Part shown: positions 54,087 through 63,214 of the stretch, one piece after another
Layout of the letters: every line of letters begins with the position of its first letter
Numbering within the stretch: the stretch's first letter is position 1
DNA from: Vibrio fluminensis
Lineage (GTDB): Bacteria; Pseudomonadota; Gammaproteobacteria; Enterobacterales; Vibrionaceae
Direction of reading: 5' to 3'
NCBI RefSeq assembly: GCF_015278125.1
Contig: NZ_JADILO010000012.1
Coordinates: 47,429 to 111,428 of the forward strand
Length of the DNA: 64,000 bases
Notes under the pieces: model-generated
Databases searched by the model: none
What the model was told of the DNA's origin: nothing
What the model saw: only the letters and a program-made list of their open reading frames with translations
Program-made: the position numbers and the translations under genes

Positions 54087-54671
54087 TTACTCAAGATTTT
54101 CAATCGCTAAAACAATGGGAGCTGGATTGAGTGTATGAGGCACTTTTGTGATCAACTCACCATTTGGCTGTAAGAAATAGAAGTAGGAGTTATGGTCAAT
54201 GGTATAAGCCAGCTTTGATTCTTTCAGTTCTGTTCGCTTAAACACAACCCCATATTTTTCGGCGAGAGGCTTCGTAATTTCAAGCTCTGCTGATAACCCC
54301 TCAAGCTTAGGGTGAAAGTATTGTGCGTATTCATGGGCTTTACTTGCGATATCTCGCTCCGGATCCAACGTAATAAAGATTGGACGGATTTTATCTTGCT
54401 GAGTTGTATCGAGCTGATTGAGTGCAGCTGAAAGCATTGCCAATGATGTTGGGCAGACATCGGGACAGTGGGTGAAGCCAAAATACACCACGCGAACACG
54501 AGGATCTGTCTCATCGAATAGGTCGACGTTTTTTTGGTTTGTCCCCTGGAATACCGAGGTATTTTCTGTTTGGTTATTCGCTGTTTGGGCTTGGTTATTG
54601 TCAAAATAGAGTTTTAGACCGAAACCTAAGCTAAATGCAACGACCAAGATTAGTGACCAATTTTTATTCAT
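54087..54671 (-). CDS. SCO1/SenC-type copper assembly protein
   Basis: A 194-aa membrane-anchored thioredoxin-fold protein. The copper-binding CxxxC is CPDVC (in FGFTHCPDVCPTSL) and the third ligand His lies in TIDHNSYFYFLQPNGEL. An N-terminal helix (LILVVAFSLGFGLKLYF) anchors it to the inner membrane. It matures the Cu-A site of cytochrome oxidase. ATG 54671 follows AAGGA and overlaps the preceding stop (ATGA). The PCuA(C) gene follows 18 bases later. Confidence 0.93.
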   Translation of the reverse strand: MNKNWSLILVVAFSLGFGLKLYFDNNQAQTANNQTENTSVFQGTNQKNVDLFDETDPRVRVVYFGFTHCPDVCPTSLAMLSAALNQLDTTQQDKIRPIFITLDPERDIASKAHEYAQYFHPKLEGLSAELEITKPLAEKYGVVFKRTELKESKLAYTIDHNSYFYFLQPNGELITKVPHTLNPAPIVLAIENLE

Positions 54672-55102
54672 CGAGCCATCCTTATTGCCACGTCTACAGA
54701 TTGGCTGCCATCGCTTAATGTCCCAATCCACGTCATATCATCCATGGTGCAAGCAGGTAACAATACGTCTGATTGATACTCACCGCTCGGGGTTCTCGCA
54801 ATGGCAAAACGAGCAGTCCCCATATCCATTTCGTGTCCTTGTAGCGTCAGCATCAAGTTTTCATTTTGGTGACTTGACCACTTAACGCTTAAAGTAAAAG
54901 GTTGTAAGGGTTGTGCGGTATCTTGGTTCATCGAGATTATGACGCCATCTTGCGCACAAGCTTCAGTAGACAATTGGCAATAGCTATCGAGTGATACTTT
55001 GGGTGATGTTTGGAAAAAACCGATTAGGTCGTTAGCGAAAAAGCCAATAGAAACGGCAACCAAAGCTGAAAGGAATTTTAATAGTTTACTCATAGTAGAC
55101 AT
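54668..55102 (-). CDS. Small membrane-anchored protein of the copper operon (FixH/YtkA-like)
   Basis: A 144-aa protein with one N-terminal membrane helix (about 8-27) and a beta-rich periplasmic domain. The stretch LTLQGHEMDMGTARFAIARTPSGEYQSDVLLPACTMDDMTWIG contains a Met/His cluster and a Cys suited to copper binding, and is reminiscent of FixH/YtkA domains. It is first in an operon with SCO1 and PCuA(C), so a copper-delivery role is likely. Starts at 55102 and 55093 are both possible. The assignment to FixH/YtkA is tentative. Confidence 0.72.
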   Translation of the reverse strand: MSTMSKLLKFLSALVAVSIGFFANDLIGFFQTSPKVSLDSYCQLSTEACAQDGVIISMNQDTAQPLQPFTLSVKWSSHQNENLMLTLQGHEMDMGTARFAIARTPSGEYQSDVLLPACTMDDMTWIGTLSDGSQSVDVAIRMAR

Positions 55103-55275
55103 ACAACCGACTGAATAGGCAGCATGTTACCATACTGATAATGAGTTGGATTGGCGTGCAAACAAATCTGTGTTGAATGTCATACTAGATGAGAATACTT
55201 AACATTTGTTTGTCAGTGAAATTGTCGCTCAGTGAAAGTGAAAAACGCAACATTTAGCGATAAGAAATGTTAGAA

Positions 55276-55294
55276 ACCCAGCATATCACTGGGT
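55276..55294 (-). terminator. Weak hairpin after the GNAT gene
   Basis: ACCCAG and CTGGGT form a 6-bp stem with a 7-base loop, 33 bases beyond the stop. The minus-strand tail TTCTAACATTTCTT is imperfect, so termination is uncertain. Confidence 0.4.
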
Positions 55295-55326
55295 CGCTAA
55301 CAGGGTTCCAAATAGTATTAGGCGTT

Positions 55327-55869
55327 TTATCTGTGGATGGCATAGATCGCGTGATCTAGAATGCGATCGCCGATTTTCTCACTGTTTGAGATTACACCCT
55401 CAAGAATCATTCCACAGCGCTCGGCGACAGCACGACTTGGCTTGTTGTTGACCGCCGCGGATAGCTCAACCTTTTCCATGTCGTACTTAGTGAAGGCTAA
55501 GTTAATCAGCTTACTGACCACTCGGGTCATGATGCCTTTACCTGTTTGTGCATTAGACAACCAATAACCAATTTGTACTTTTTTTAGCTCATGATTGATA
55601 TTGTTGAAGCTACAATTACCAACGATATTACCTTGGAAAATAATCGCACAGGTAAGAGATTTACCTTGAGCGTAATCATCGAGAGAGCGGCCAACAAATA
55701 GACGGAAGTCTTGCTCTGTTTGACAATAAGGCGGCCAAGCTAACCATTGAGATAAATAGTCGAGTTGTTCACTGACTATTTCTGCGTAGATTGGCGCGAA
55801 GCTCTCCTCAATCAGGGCAAGTTGTATTTCATCATCGACCTTGATGGTAAAGAGGTTGTCTAGTGTCAT
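55327..55869 (-). CDS. GNAT N-acetyltransferase, RimJ/RimL type
   Basis: A 180-aa acetyl-CoA-dependent transferase. The family pattern is clear: LALIEESFAPIYAEIV at the start, IIFQGNIVGNCSFNNI, KVQIGYWLSNAQTGKGIMTRVVSKLINLAF (acetyl-CoA loop) and AAVNNKPSRAVAERCGMILEGV. RimL-like members acetylate ribosomal protein N-termini or small amines; the substrate here is unknown. The gene lies 14 bases downstream of a UPF0319 gene on the same strand, which suggests cotranscription. Confidence 0.87.
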   Translation of the reverse strand: MTLDNLFTIKVDDEIQLALIEESFAPIYAEIVSEQLDYLSQWLAWPPYCQTEQDFRLFVGRSLDDYAQGKSLTCAIIFQGNIVGNCSFNNINHELKKVQIGYWLSNAQTGKGIMTRVVSKLINLAFTKYDMEKVELSAAVNNKPSRAVAERCGMILEGVISNSEKIGDRILDHAIYAIHR

Positions 55870-55883
55870 ACCCAGCCTTACCG

Positions 55884-56507
55884 TTATTGTTGATTGATGT
55901 ATTGCTTAAACTTCGCTTTCGTTTCGGCGTCTGCTTTTTGATACCAAAAATGCAGCATCTCTTCGGCCGTATTTGAGTCAACTTTGATATTGGCAGGCAA
56001 TGTTACAGCGACAGCTGATGCTGATGTTAAAGCGGCAACACCATTGGTACGGTTGTATTCTTTAGACTCTTGGACAAAATCGCGACCAATTTGCATGCCA
56101 TCTTTACGTAGAGCATCTTGAGCAATAGTTAGCGGTTGATTTTGCTGGTCTACAAGAACGACTTGCCAATTCTTAATTTGCTTCTCTGCTTCGCGCTCGT
56201 TTCGATACTCGGGTAGGTCTAAGCTGAGCTCTTGATTATTGGCGGTGAATTTGGTGATCACCGGATTGCTTTCAACGATGACGCGGTCATTGCCTTGTGA
56301 AAAATAAGGGGTGTAACGAAACACGACTTGGTTTTCACCATCAGCGAGAGTCAGAGATTTGATTGAACTAAAAATGCCACCTTCGACATCGGGTTTTTCG
56401 GCGTTAACCGCAAGAACTTGTACGTTGTCTGGTATATTGATTGTGATAGCAGCATGTGCGTTAGCAGCGAGAAATAAGCCTGATAGAAGAGTGGCAACGG
56501 TTTTCAT
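55884..56507 (-). CDS. UPF0319 (DUF2057) exported protein
   Basis: A 207-aa protein with signal peptide MKTVATLLSGLFLAANAHA and the family start AITINIPDNVQVLAVNAEKP. Internal segments LTLADGENQVVFRYTPYFSQGNDRVIVESNPVI and the C-terminal AEEMLHFWYQKADAETKAKFKQYI match DUF2057. The family is periplasmic and its role is not known to me. The 320 bp upstream (56508-56827) holds its promoter and, at the far end, the lapB terminator, with no gene in between. Confidence 0.9.
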   Translation of the reverse strand: MKTVATLLSGLFLAANAHAAITINIPDNVQVLAVNAEKPDVEGGIFSSIKSLTLADGENQVVFRYTPYFSQGNDRVIVESNPVITKFTANNQELSLDLPEYRNEREAEKQIKNWQVVLVDQQNQPLTIAQDALRKDGMQIGRDFVQESKEYNRTNGVAALTSASAVAVTLPANIKVDSNTAEEMLHFWYQKADAETKAKFKQYINQQ

Positions 56508-56800
56508 TTTAATTCCTTAAATAGCAGCAAGTAATAACCCCAAAATAGCGTTTAGATACCGATGTTGGTTCTGAATCCAAACTAAGATAACGCACTATTT
56601 CAGCGGCGATAATCTGAATGTAAAAACTTAATTAAAACGTCATTTTCATTGTTGTAATTAAAGAGGATGAAACGACGCTTTTTATAGTGTCTATATTTTA
56701 GTCTTTATCCAATCGCCAAGTGTGTTAACTTTCTGAAAAGGTGGTGCTTGTCACGCAGCATAACAGAGTAAATTCTCAATTTTTCTAATTAAATAAAAAA

Positions 56801-56819
56801 ACGACCCGGTCTGGGTCGT
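56801..56819 (-). terminator. Terminator of the lapCGDB operon
   Basis: A perfect 7-bp stem ACGACCC/GGGTCGT with a GGTCT loop. Seven T residues follow on the minus strand. Confidence 0.9.
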
Positions 56820-56827
56820 GTTTTTGA

Positions 56828-58945
56828 TTATGCGCTAGCGGCTCTGACTTTACCTTGCATCAAATTACTCAGAACTTCGGCTTTTGGACCATCAGCAATA
56901 ATGGCACCTTTCTCCATCACAATGATTCTGTCAACGATATCGAGCATCGAAGTCTTGTGGGTGATCAGAATGAGTGTCTCATTTTTCTTTAATTGCGCGA
57001 GTTGCTGCTTAATATGCATTTCTGAGCGGTTGTCCATGGCGCTGGTGGGTTCATCCATGAGTAATACCGGAGGGCGGCCCAAAATAGCTCGTGCAATCGA
57101 TACTGCTTGGCGTTGTCCACCAGAGAGTAATTGTCCACCTTCACCTACTTGACGTTCCAACCCTGCAGGGTCTTGTTGAGTAAACACCGTTACGCCAGCT
57201 CGATTTGCCGCATCCATAACATCTCGATCGTCAGCTAGAGGGCGACCTAGAGTAATGTTGTCACGAATAGAGCCATAGAAGAGGTGATAGTCTTGTGGCA
57301 CGCAGCCGATATTGCGTCGAATATCAATGTGATGAAGTTGGTCTATATCGGTATCATCAATGCGAACGTGTCCTTCGGTTGGTTTGTATAAGCCAAGAAC
57401 GAGTCGTTCTAACGTGGTTTTACCTGAGCCGATACGTCCGATTATCGCGACTTTTTCACCAGGGTTGATGGTTAAGTTCAAGTTGCGAATAGAGGCAATT
57501 GGAGAATCAGGGTAGTGGAAAGTAACGTTATCCAGTTCAATTTTTCCGTGGATAATCGGGCGGTGAATATAACGTTTACCTTCTTCTTGCTCTTCAGGCA
57601 TTGCCATCACTTGTTCAATGATGGTCATGGATGATTTTGCTTGATTATAACGTGCAGACAGGACCGACAATTGGACCATTGGACTGATTGCTCGGCCACT
57701 AAGCATGGTTGCTGCGATTAAACCACCCATGGTGAGATTACCTTCGGCAATCAAATAAACACCGAAGATGATCATTCCTACGTTGGAAGATTGCTGCACA
57801 AAACCCGCGATGTTTTGAATGCTGTCGGTAATGCGGCGGCTTTTGATATTCCAATTCGCCATATGTGCGACGGCTTCTTCCCAACGGAATTGAAACTGAC
57901 TTTGTGCGCCGAACAATTTTACCGTTTCTAAGCCCGCTAAACTTTCTATAAGGTTAGCGTACTTCTGTGAGGCTAAACGAGAGCCTTCTTCAATGGCGCG
58001 GCGCAATGGTCCTTGAATCAGCAGAGAATAGATGATTAGGAAGATCACCCCTGCAATCGGGACAAAGACTAAGTTACCAGCCATCAGCCAAATTAAAACT
58101 AAGAATAGGATAGCAAATGGTAGGTCTATCAATGAGCCGATAGTGGCTGAGGTAAAGAACTCACGAATCGATTCAAACTCTTGTAAATGACGGGCAAACG
58201 CACCAACCGATGGTGGACGGGATTCCATACGGATGCCTAACACTTTGCTGAATAGCTTAGAGGAGATAAGAATGTCGGACTTCTTACCTGCAACATCGAT
58301 AAAATAGCTGCGCATCAACTTGAGTATTAAGTCAAAGAAGAAAATGACAAAGATACCACTTGCTAACACCCAAAGTGTTTCAAAAGCCAAATTAGGCACG
58401 ACTTTGTCATACACTAGGCGAGTGAACATTGGGGCTGCGATGGCAAATAAGTTGATTAATATCGAGGCTATCAGTACATCACGATAGATGCTACGTGACT
58501 GCCAGAGCGTGCTCCAAAACCAGTGCCCTTCTTTGGTTTTCAATACTTCTGGAGAGCGTTCGTCGTAACGGAATTGCTTTTTCACCAAGAAGTAACGCCC
58601 AATATAGAGTTGCTGAAGCTCCTCTAATGGGATGGATATAGGGACGAGTCCTGACTCTCCAGTTACGATTTCTGCTTCTTGCTGTTCTGCGTTGATGCTA
58701 TTTAATACGCAGGCGTCTCCGCCTTTTAGCAATAACACGACGGGTAACACTAGCTGTGAGATTGAGCCGAGTTCGGCACGATTCTCTTTGGCGACCAGTC
58801 CCGCTCGCTCAGCAGAACGCGGAAAAAGGAATGGCGTTAGTTTACCTTCAGATAAAGGCAAACCATTGATCAAAGCCTCAGGTGAGTTTGCTAGACCATA
58901 GTACCGGCTAACGTAAATGAGAGAATTTAATAAGGGGTCTTGCAT
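56828..58945 (-). CDS. lapB: Type I secretion ABC transporter LapB
   Basis: A 705-aa inner-membrane ATPase that exports a large RTX-type adhesin with LapC. A degenerate C39-like domain (first 120 residues, lacking the catalytic Cys) is followed by six helices and an ATPase with Walker A GRIGSGKTT, signature LSGGQRQAVSIARAILG and Walker B VLLMDEPTSAMDN. ATG 58945 (MQDPLLNSLIYVSRYYG) is preferred; the frame is open 32 codons further upstream into lapD. The adhesin and an outer-membrane TolC-type partner are not in the window. Confidence 0.93.
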   Translation of the reverse strand: MQDPLLNSLIYVSRYYGLANSPEALINGLPLSEGKLTPFLFPRSAERAGLVAKENRAELGSISQLVLPVVLLLKGGDACVLNSINAEQQEAEIVTGESGLVPISIPLEELQQLYIGRYFLVKKQFRYDERSPEVLKTKEGHWFWSTLWQSRSIYRDVLIASILINLFAIAAPMFTRLVYDKVVPNLAFETLWVLASGIFVIFFFDLILKLMRSYFIDVAGKKSDILISSKLFSKVLGIRMESRPPSVGAFARHLQEFESIREFFTSATIGSLIDLPFAILFLVLIWLMAGNLVFVPIAGVIFLIIYSLLIQGPLRRAIEEGSRLASQKYANLIESLAGLETVKLFGAQSQFQFRWEEAVAHMANWNIKSRRITDSIQNIAGFVQQSSNVGMIIFGVYLIAEGNLTMGGLIAATMLSGRAISPMVQLSVLSARYNQAKSSMTIIEQVMAMPEEQEEGKRYIHRPIIHGKIELDNVTFHYPDSPIASIRNLNLTINPGEKVAIIGRIGSGKTTLERLVLGLYKPTEGHVRIDDTDIDQLHHIDIRRNIGCVPQDYHLFYGSIRDNITLGRPLADDRDVMDAANRAGVTVFTQQDPAGLERQVGEGGQLLSGGQRQAVSIARAILGRPPVLLMDEPTSAMDNRSEMHIKQQLAQLKKNETLILITHKTSMLDIVDRIIVMEKGAIIADGPKAEVLSNLMQGKVRAASA

Positions 58946-58964
58946 ACTAGCTGCCTTTCTCTTT

Positions 58965-60881
58965 CTACTTTTCGACAATGAAGCCTTGGAAAATATCGAT
59001 GAAATGCTCCGATAAGAAATTGAGCTGTGACTGGGTCTCAACTCGCGAAGCGATCGTCTTTATACCTAAATTATGGGCGGTTCTTGAAATAGATGTTAGC
59101 GTAAATTTCTGTTTTTCATCTTCTAAATGATGCGTGTATAAATAGTCCAGCTTAACGTATGCTGGTCTAAATTCATTGATGTAATCTAATGATTGGAAAT
59201 TACGTCCGTAGTTATCCACCCCAAAATCTGCACCAGCAGTGCGCACAGCATTACAGAAAAGCGCTGTGTGGTGAGGGGAATTAATAAAGCAGTTTTCTGG
59301 TATCTCAAAATGAATTTTTGCTGCCAACTCTTTGTGTTTATTGAGTTGTTGGCTTACCCAACGAATGAAGCTCGGTTGTGAGATGCTGCTTTGCGCAATG
59401 TTGATGGCAATGGGAGCATCAGACATCGTCGGGTCACTTTTGAGCTGTTGTAACACAGACGAAATGACATATTCATCCAAGATATGGCTGGCATTGAGTT
59501 GCTCTAGTGCGAACAGATATTGGTTGGCACCATAACGCTGATCCCCATGTTCAATCGCACTGAACATCTCATAGTGATAGGTTTGCCCAGTACTGGTGTT
59601 TGCTGCTTGCTTTCTAAAGGTAAACCAGTCGTTATTGATTGCTTCTTCGACCAGCAACTTCCACTGCTGTTTACCCATGATGGTTGTTGAGTCTTCGCTG
59701 GTGATATAGCTATAAGTTTGATCGGGATGATTAGTCGCATCAGCGAGTGCGTTATCGAGCAAGGTTAATATGTCAGAAGTGGAGGTACTGGTAGAATTGT
59801 GCACCACGCCGAGTGAAGCATTTGCTTTTGCCATACCTGTAGGGTCTGCATTGAGATCTTGTACGTAGGTAATGATGCTTTCGGCAGTGAGTTTCAACTC
59901 CGCTTCATCCATGTTAGGCATCACGAAGGCGAATTCATCTGACGAAATACGGGCTATCGCGATTTCATTGGTGTTGATGCCCACTTTTAAATGGTCTGCC
60001 ATCTCGCGCACCATTTTATCTCCAGCCTCGTAACCTTTGTCATCATAAAGCTCTTTGATAAATCGAGCTTCAAGGATCGCGACACCGCCATATCCGCCTT
60101 CGCTTAACCAGCCGTTAAGTTGACTCATATAGTAAGCGCGATTACCCAGTGTTGAGACAGGGTCGATGTAAGCACGTTCTCTAAGCTGTTGTGCTTCTTT
60201 GGCTTGGGCCTTAAATGATTCTTCTAGCTTTGCTGACATACTGTTAATGCCTTCAACCACACTAAGAAGATCGGTTGTTTTTGGTAGCGGGAGCGGTTCA
60301 CCAAATTGGTTTTGTGCCACGAGTTTCATCTTGGAGACGATCATGTTAAGTGGACTTAGCGCTCGCTTAAGTAAGAACGAAATGGCAAAAAGACCAATCA
60401 ATAAAACAATACAAAACGCGATGACAAGATCTTCAAAAGCTAGCCAGAGTTGCTGATAGGCGCTGCCGGGATGGCTAATGATTTCCACTTCTGCCAGTTG
60501 CATCCAGCCACTTGTGACCACGCGACTATCATGGATAGGCTCGAAGAGGTTGAGCGCAATAAACCAATTTGGAACGTTAGTCGGTTTGATAGGGTAGGTA
60601 CGCACGATTTCCTGATTGCTGTCTAAGAAAATAAGACGTACTACCGAATAACTGGAACCGTCAAAAAGTGCATTGATCACTGACTCGACCGCGACGGTGT
60701 CTTTGTCTTGCAAATATGGCGCAAGAGCAAGGCCAACCGTGTTAATCGTGTTGTTAACTTCAGAACGTTGCTGCTGCTCGAGGAAATTTCGAGTGGTATT
60801 GAACTCGATCACTGATACTGAAATCAGCAGCATCATGGTGACTGCAATCATCCCTGCGACAAGCTGTTTATGTAAGGTCAT
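58965..60881 (-). CDS. lapD: c-di-GMP effector LapD (degenerate GGDEF-EAL)
   Basis: A 638-aa inner-membrane receptor. Two membrane helices (about 7-27 and 150-170) flank a periplasmic output domain of the LapD type (PTNVPNWFIALNLF, VTSGWMQLAEVEI). A HAMP linker then leads to a GGDEF domain with SSDEF instead of GGDEF. The EAL domain has EMF in place of EAL and VDNYGRNFQSL in place of the DDFGTG loop. It should bind, not make or break, c-di-GMP and, when loaded, sequester the protease LapG so that the adhesin stays on the surface. Confidence 0.93.
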   Translation of the reverse strand: MTLHKQLVAGMIAVTMMLLISVSVIEFNTTRNFLEQQQRSEVNNTINTVGLALAPYLQDKDTVAVESVINALFDGSSYSVVRLIFLDSNQEIVRTYPIKPTNVPNWFIALNLFEPIHDSRVVTSGWMQLAEVEIISHPGSAYQQLWLAFEDLVIAFCIVLLIGLFAISFLLKRALSPLNMIVSKMKLVAQNQFGEPLPLPKTTDLLSVVEGINSMSAKLEESFKAQAKEAQQLRERAYIDPVSTLGNRAYYMSQLNGWLSEGGYGGVAILEARFIKELYDDKGYEAGDKMVREMADHLKVGINTNEIAIARISSDEFAFVMPNMDEAELKLTAESIITYVQDLNADPTGMAKANASLGVVHNSTSTSTSDILTLLDNALADATNHPDQTYSYITSEDSTTIMGKQQWKLLVEEAINNDWFTFRKQAANTSTGQTYHYEMFSAIEHGDQRYGANQYLFALEQLNASHILDEYVISSVLQQLKSDPTMSDAPIAINIAQSSISQPSFIRWVSQQLNKHKELAAKIHFEIPENCFINSPHHTALFCNAVRTAGADFGVDNYGRNFQSLDYINEFRPAYVKLDYLYTHHLEDEKQKFTLTSISRTAHNLGIKTIASRVETQSQLNFLSEHFIDIFQGFIVEK

Positions 60882-60886
60882 AGTGG

Positions 60887-61591
60887 CTACTCATCGTAAT
60901 TGATTTTGGGTTTCCGTAGTTGGAGTGACTTTTCGCGTGCACGTAAATCATTCCACAAACTCAAGCGAGAGGATTTTCCCGCCAGTTGTCCATTTTTTGA
61001 TTTCATTAACCACAGATTGCTACCGTTGAAGCTGTAAATAGGCAGCAAGTCACGACGCTTAGAGGCTGTCGTGATTTCTGGATTAATGTTGTCAAGAATC
61101 AATGGTTCAGCGCTTGGGTGTGAGTAATAAGCGAGAACCATGTGAAACTGGTTTAACTTCAGGGCCTTAACATAGATAAGGCGCAATTTTTTATCTGATA
61201 CACCTAGCTCAAGCAGTGAGAAGTATTTGGCGATGGTAAAATCTTCGCAATCACCAGCATTGCTTCCCAAAAACTCTAGAGGCGTTGCCCAATAATCGTT
61301 CTTTCCCCAAAGTTTGTCGTCATTAACAAAGTTAAGTTGGTTAAAGAACTGGTTCACGTGGGTCAACTGTTCGCGTTCAGATAACCCTCTATATACCGTC
61401 ATTTCATTGCGCCAAGTTGTCACTCGTAAACCCGCGCGTTCTCCATAAACGCGAGTCACTTTTTCGACTAAGCGCTGTTCTGTACTATTGAGTGCGAGTG
61501 ATGTTGAAGCACCAAATAGGCAGACAGATAAAATACCAAGTGTTTTAAAAGCTCTCGACGTCCTTTGAGTTCTTTTAAGGGGAAAAGTCAT
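60887..61591 (-). CDS. lapG: Periplasmic cysteine protease LapG
   Basis: A 234-aa transglutaminase-like (BTLCP) proteinase with an N-terminal leader. The catalytic Cys lies in SNAGDCEDFTIAKYFSL, His in NQFHMVLAYYSH and Asp in LILDNINPEI. Acidic residues in NDDKLWGKNDYW fit the calcium site. It cleaves the N-terminal part of the surface adhesin to release it unless held by LapD. It begins 6 bases after lapC and is followed by lapD 5 bases downstream, so these are one operon. Confidence 0.93.
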   Translation of the reverse strand: MTFPLKRTQRTSRAFKTLGILSVCLFGASTSLALNSTEQRLVEKVTRVYGERAGLRVTTWRNEMTVYRGLSEREQLTHVNQFFNQLNFVNDDKLWGKNDYWATPLEFLGSNAGDCEDFTIAKYFSLLELGVSDKKLRLIYVKALKLNQFHMVLAYYSHPSAEPLILDNINPEITTASKRRDLLPIYSFNGSNLWLMKSKNGQLAGKSSRLSLWNDLRAREKSLQLRKPKINYDE

Positions 61592-61597
61592 CTACCT

Positions 61598-62989
61598 CTA
61601 CTCTTTTAAAGCGTTGGTTCTAGCACTCAGTATTGGTTTGAGTAAATAATCCATTACTGTTCGTTTACCGGTGATAATGTCGACAGAAGCGGTCATGCCA
61701 GGAATGATCGGTAACGAGTCGTCTTTGTTCAGAGAGGTCTCGTTGGTGCGTACTCGGACCAAATAATAACTGTTGCCTTCTTCGTCAGTCGTCGTATCGG
61801 CACTGATGTGCTCCAGCTTGCCTTCTAGTCCACCGTATTTGGTGAAGTCATAGGCACTAAACTTAACTATCGCAGCAAGCTCAGGTCTTAAGAATGCGAT
61901 GTCTTGCGGAGCGATTTTAGCTTCGACTAGCAGGGTATCTTCGCTGGGAACGATTTCGACAATATCCATGCCCGGTTGAATTACGCCACCAACCGTATTG
62001 ATATTAAGCGTCTTGACTGTACCTGTTACGGGAGAGACAACAACGGTACGATTCACACGATCTTCTAGACCAACCGTCGATTCCGTCATTGCAGAGAGTC
62101 TATCTTGCGCATCGTTGAGCTTCTCTTGCTGAGCAGAACGAAACTTCTGGGCAGCATCGATACGACCTAACATGGATTCTTTAATGGCGGAACGTAAAAC
62201 AGGAACTTTTAACTCGCTTGACGTCATTTCACGACGAGTATCATTGACTTGTCGCTGCAGTTTCAACAGTTCAATGCGTGGTACGACGCCTTCTTCGGCC
62301 AAGGGACGCGTGATGTCGAGCTCTTTACGTGCAAAGCTGTAACTTTCTCTTAGGTTTCTCACACGAGCTTGAATCTCAACTAAGTCTTGTTGCTTTTGTT
62401 TTACTTGTTGGTCTATTAGTGAAAGTTGGTTACGCAGCTCGTTAAGATCTTGTCGGTATTCTGCTTTTTGTCGAGCGACGAGTCTTGGACGATCTTGTTC
62501 AAAGTTTTCAGGGTAGAACAGCTTGTCGTAATTCAGCTTGACGCTATCTTGCCAATTTTTACTGTCAAAATCCTCGTTGATCGCAACGCTAGCGAGAGAG
62601 GCTGAAAGTTGGATAACATTGGCTGTGAGGTTCGCAACCTGTTGCTCTCTTTCTCTAAAGTCAGAACGAAATCGGGTATCGTCGATGAGTAAGAGTTGTT
62701 GCCCTTTGCTAACGAGTTCGCCCTCTCGAACCAAAATCTCTTTTACCAAGCCACCTTCAAGGTTCTGAATGACCTGTACTTGCGAAGAAGGTACAACTTT
62801 ACCTTGCCCTACAGTGACTTTGTCAATCTCAGCCCATGATGCCCATGCGATGGCGATAATGAAAAATAGCAGCATTAGCCACAACATTATTCTGGCACTA
62901 CTTGGGGTGTTTAAAAGCAGGGCGGCAGTTTTGTCATCTACATAATCCAACTCATCTGAATTGAGACGGTTGTAACTGCTTTTGCTCAT
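61598..62989 (-). CDS. lapC: Type I secretion membrane-fusion protein LapC
   Basis: A 463-aa HlyD-type periplasmic adaptor. It has a cytoplasmic N-terminus, one membrane helix (about 34-53), a lipoyl-like hairpin (VIQNLEGGLVKEILVREGELVSKG) and a long coiled-coil arm (about 100-330). A beta-barrel region (about 345-440) ends with VRVRTNETSLNKDDSLPIIPGMTASVDIITGKRTVMDYLLKP, the conserved HlyD/LapC tail. It connects LapB to the outer-membrane channel. It is the first gene of lapC-lapG-lapD-lapB. Confidence 0.92.
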   Translation of the reverse strand: MSKSSYNRLNSDELDYVDDKTAALLLNTPSSARIMLWLMLLFFIIAIAWASWAEIDKVTVGQGKVVPSSQVQVIQNLEGGLVKEILVREGELVSKGQQLLLIDDTRFRSDFREREQQVANLTANVIQLSASLASVAINEDFDSKNWQDSVKLNYDKLFYPENFEQDRPRLVARQKAEYRQDLNELRNQLSLIDQQVKQKQQDLVEIQARVRNLRESYSFARKELDITRPLAEEGVVPRIELLKLQRQVNDTRREMTSSELKVPVLRSAIKESMLGRIDAAQKFRSAQQEKLNDAQDRLSAMTESTVGLEDRVNRTVVVSPVTGTVKTLNINTVGGVIQPGMDIVEIVPSEDTLLVEAKIAPQDIAFLRPELAAIVKFSAYDFTKYGGLEGKLEHISADTTTDEEGNSYYLVRVRTNETSLNKDDSLPIIPGMTASVDIITGKRTVMDYLLKPILSARTNALKE

Positions 62990-63214
62990 AAATATTTCCT
63001 AGCGATGACGACAAGTATTTGTCTGATTTCATAAGCTTAACAAATTATTGTTAATAAGTTGATATAAAAGAACTGGATATATCAAAGAAAATCGTAAACT
63101 AAAGAGTGATCCAGTTTTTATTTACTGACTTAAGTCTAGTACCGGAATAGGTTCAGCACTTGAGTTATCAATAATATGAGCGCACAATCACGCAAACAAT
63201 GTTCAGGAGTGAAT

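Noticed and set aside
56828..58945. Lack of the C39 catalytic Cys in LapB as evidence of a broken exporter
   Set aside because: LapB/HlyB-type exporters normally carry a Cys-less C39-like domain, so this is expected.
58965..60881. LapD as an active cyclase or phosphodiesterase
   Set aside because: Both signature motifs are degenerate (SSDEF and EMF), and the genomic neighbours identify it as a receptor.
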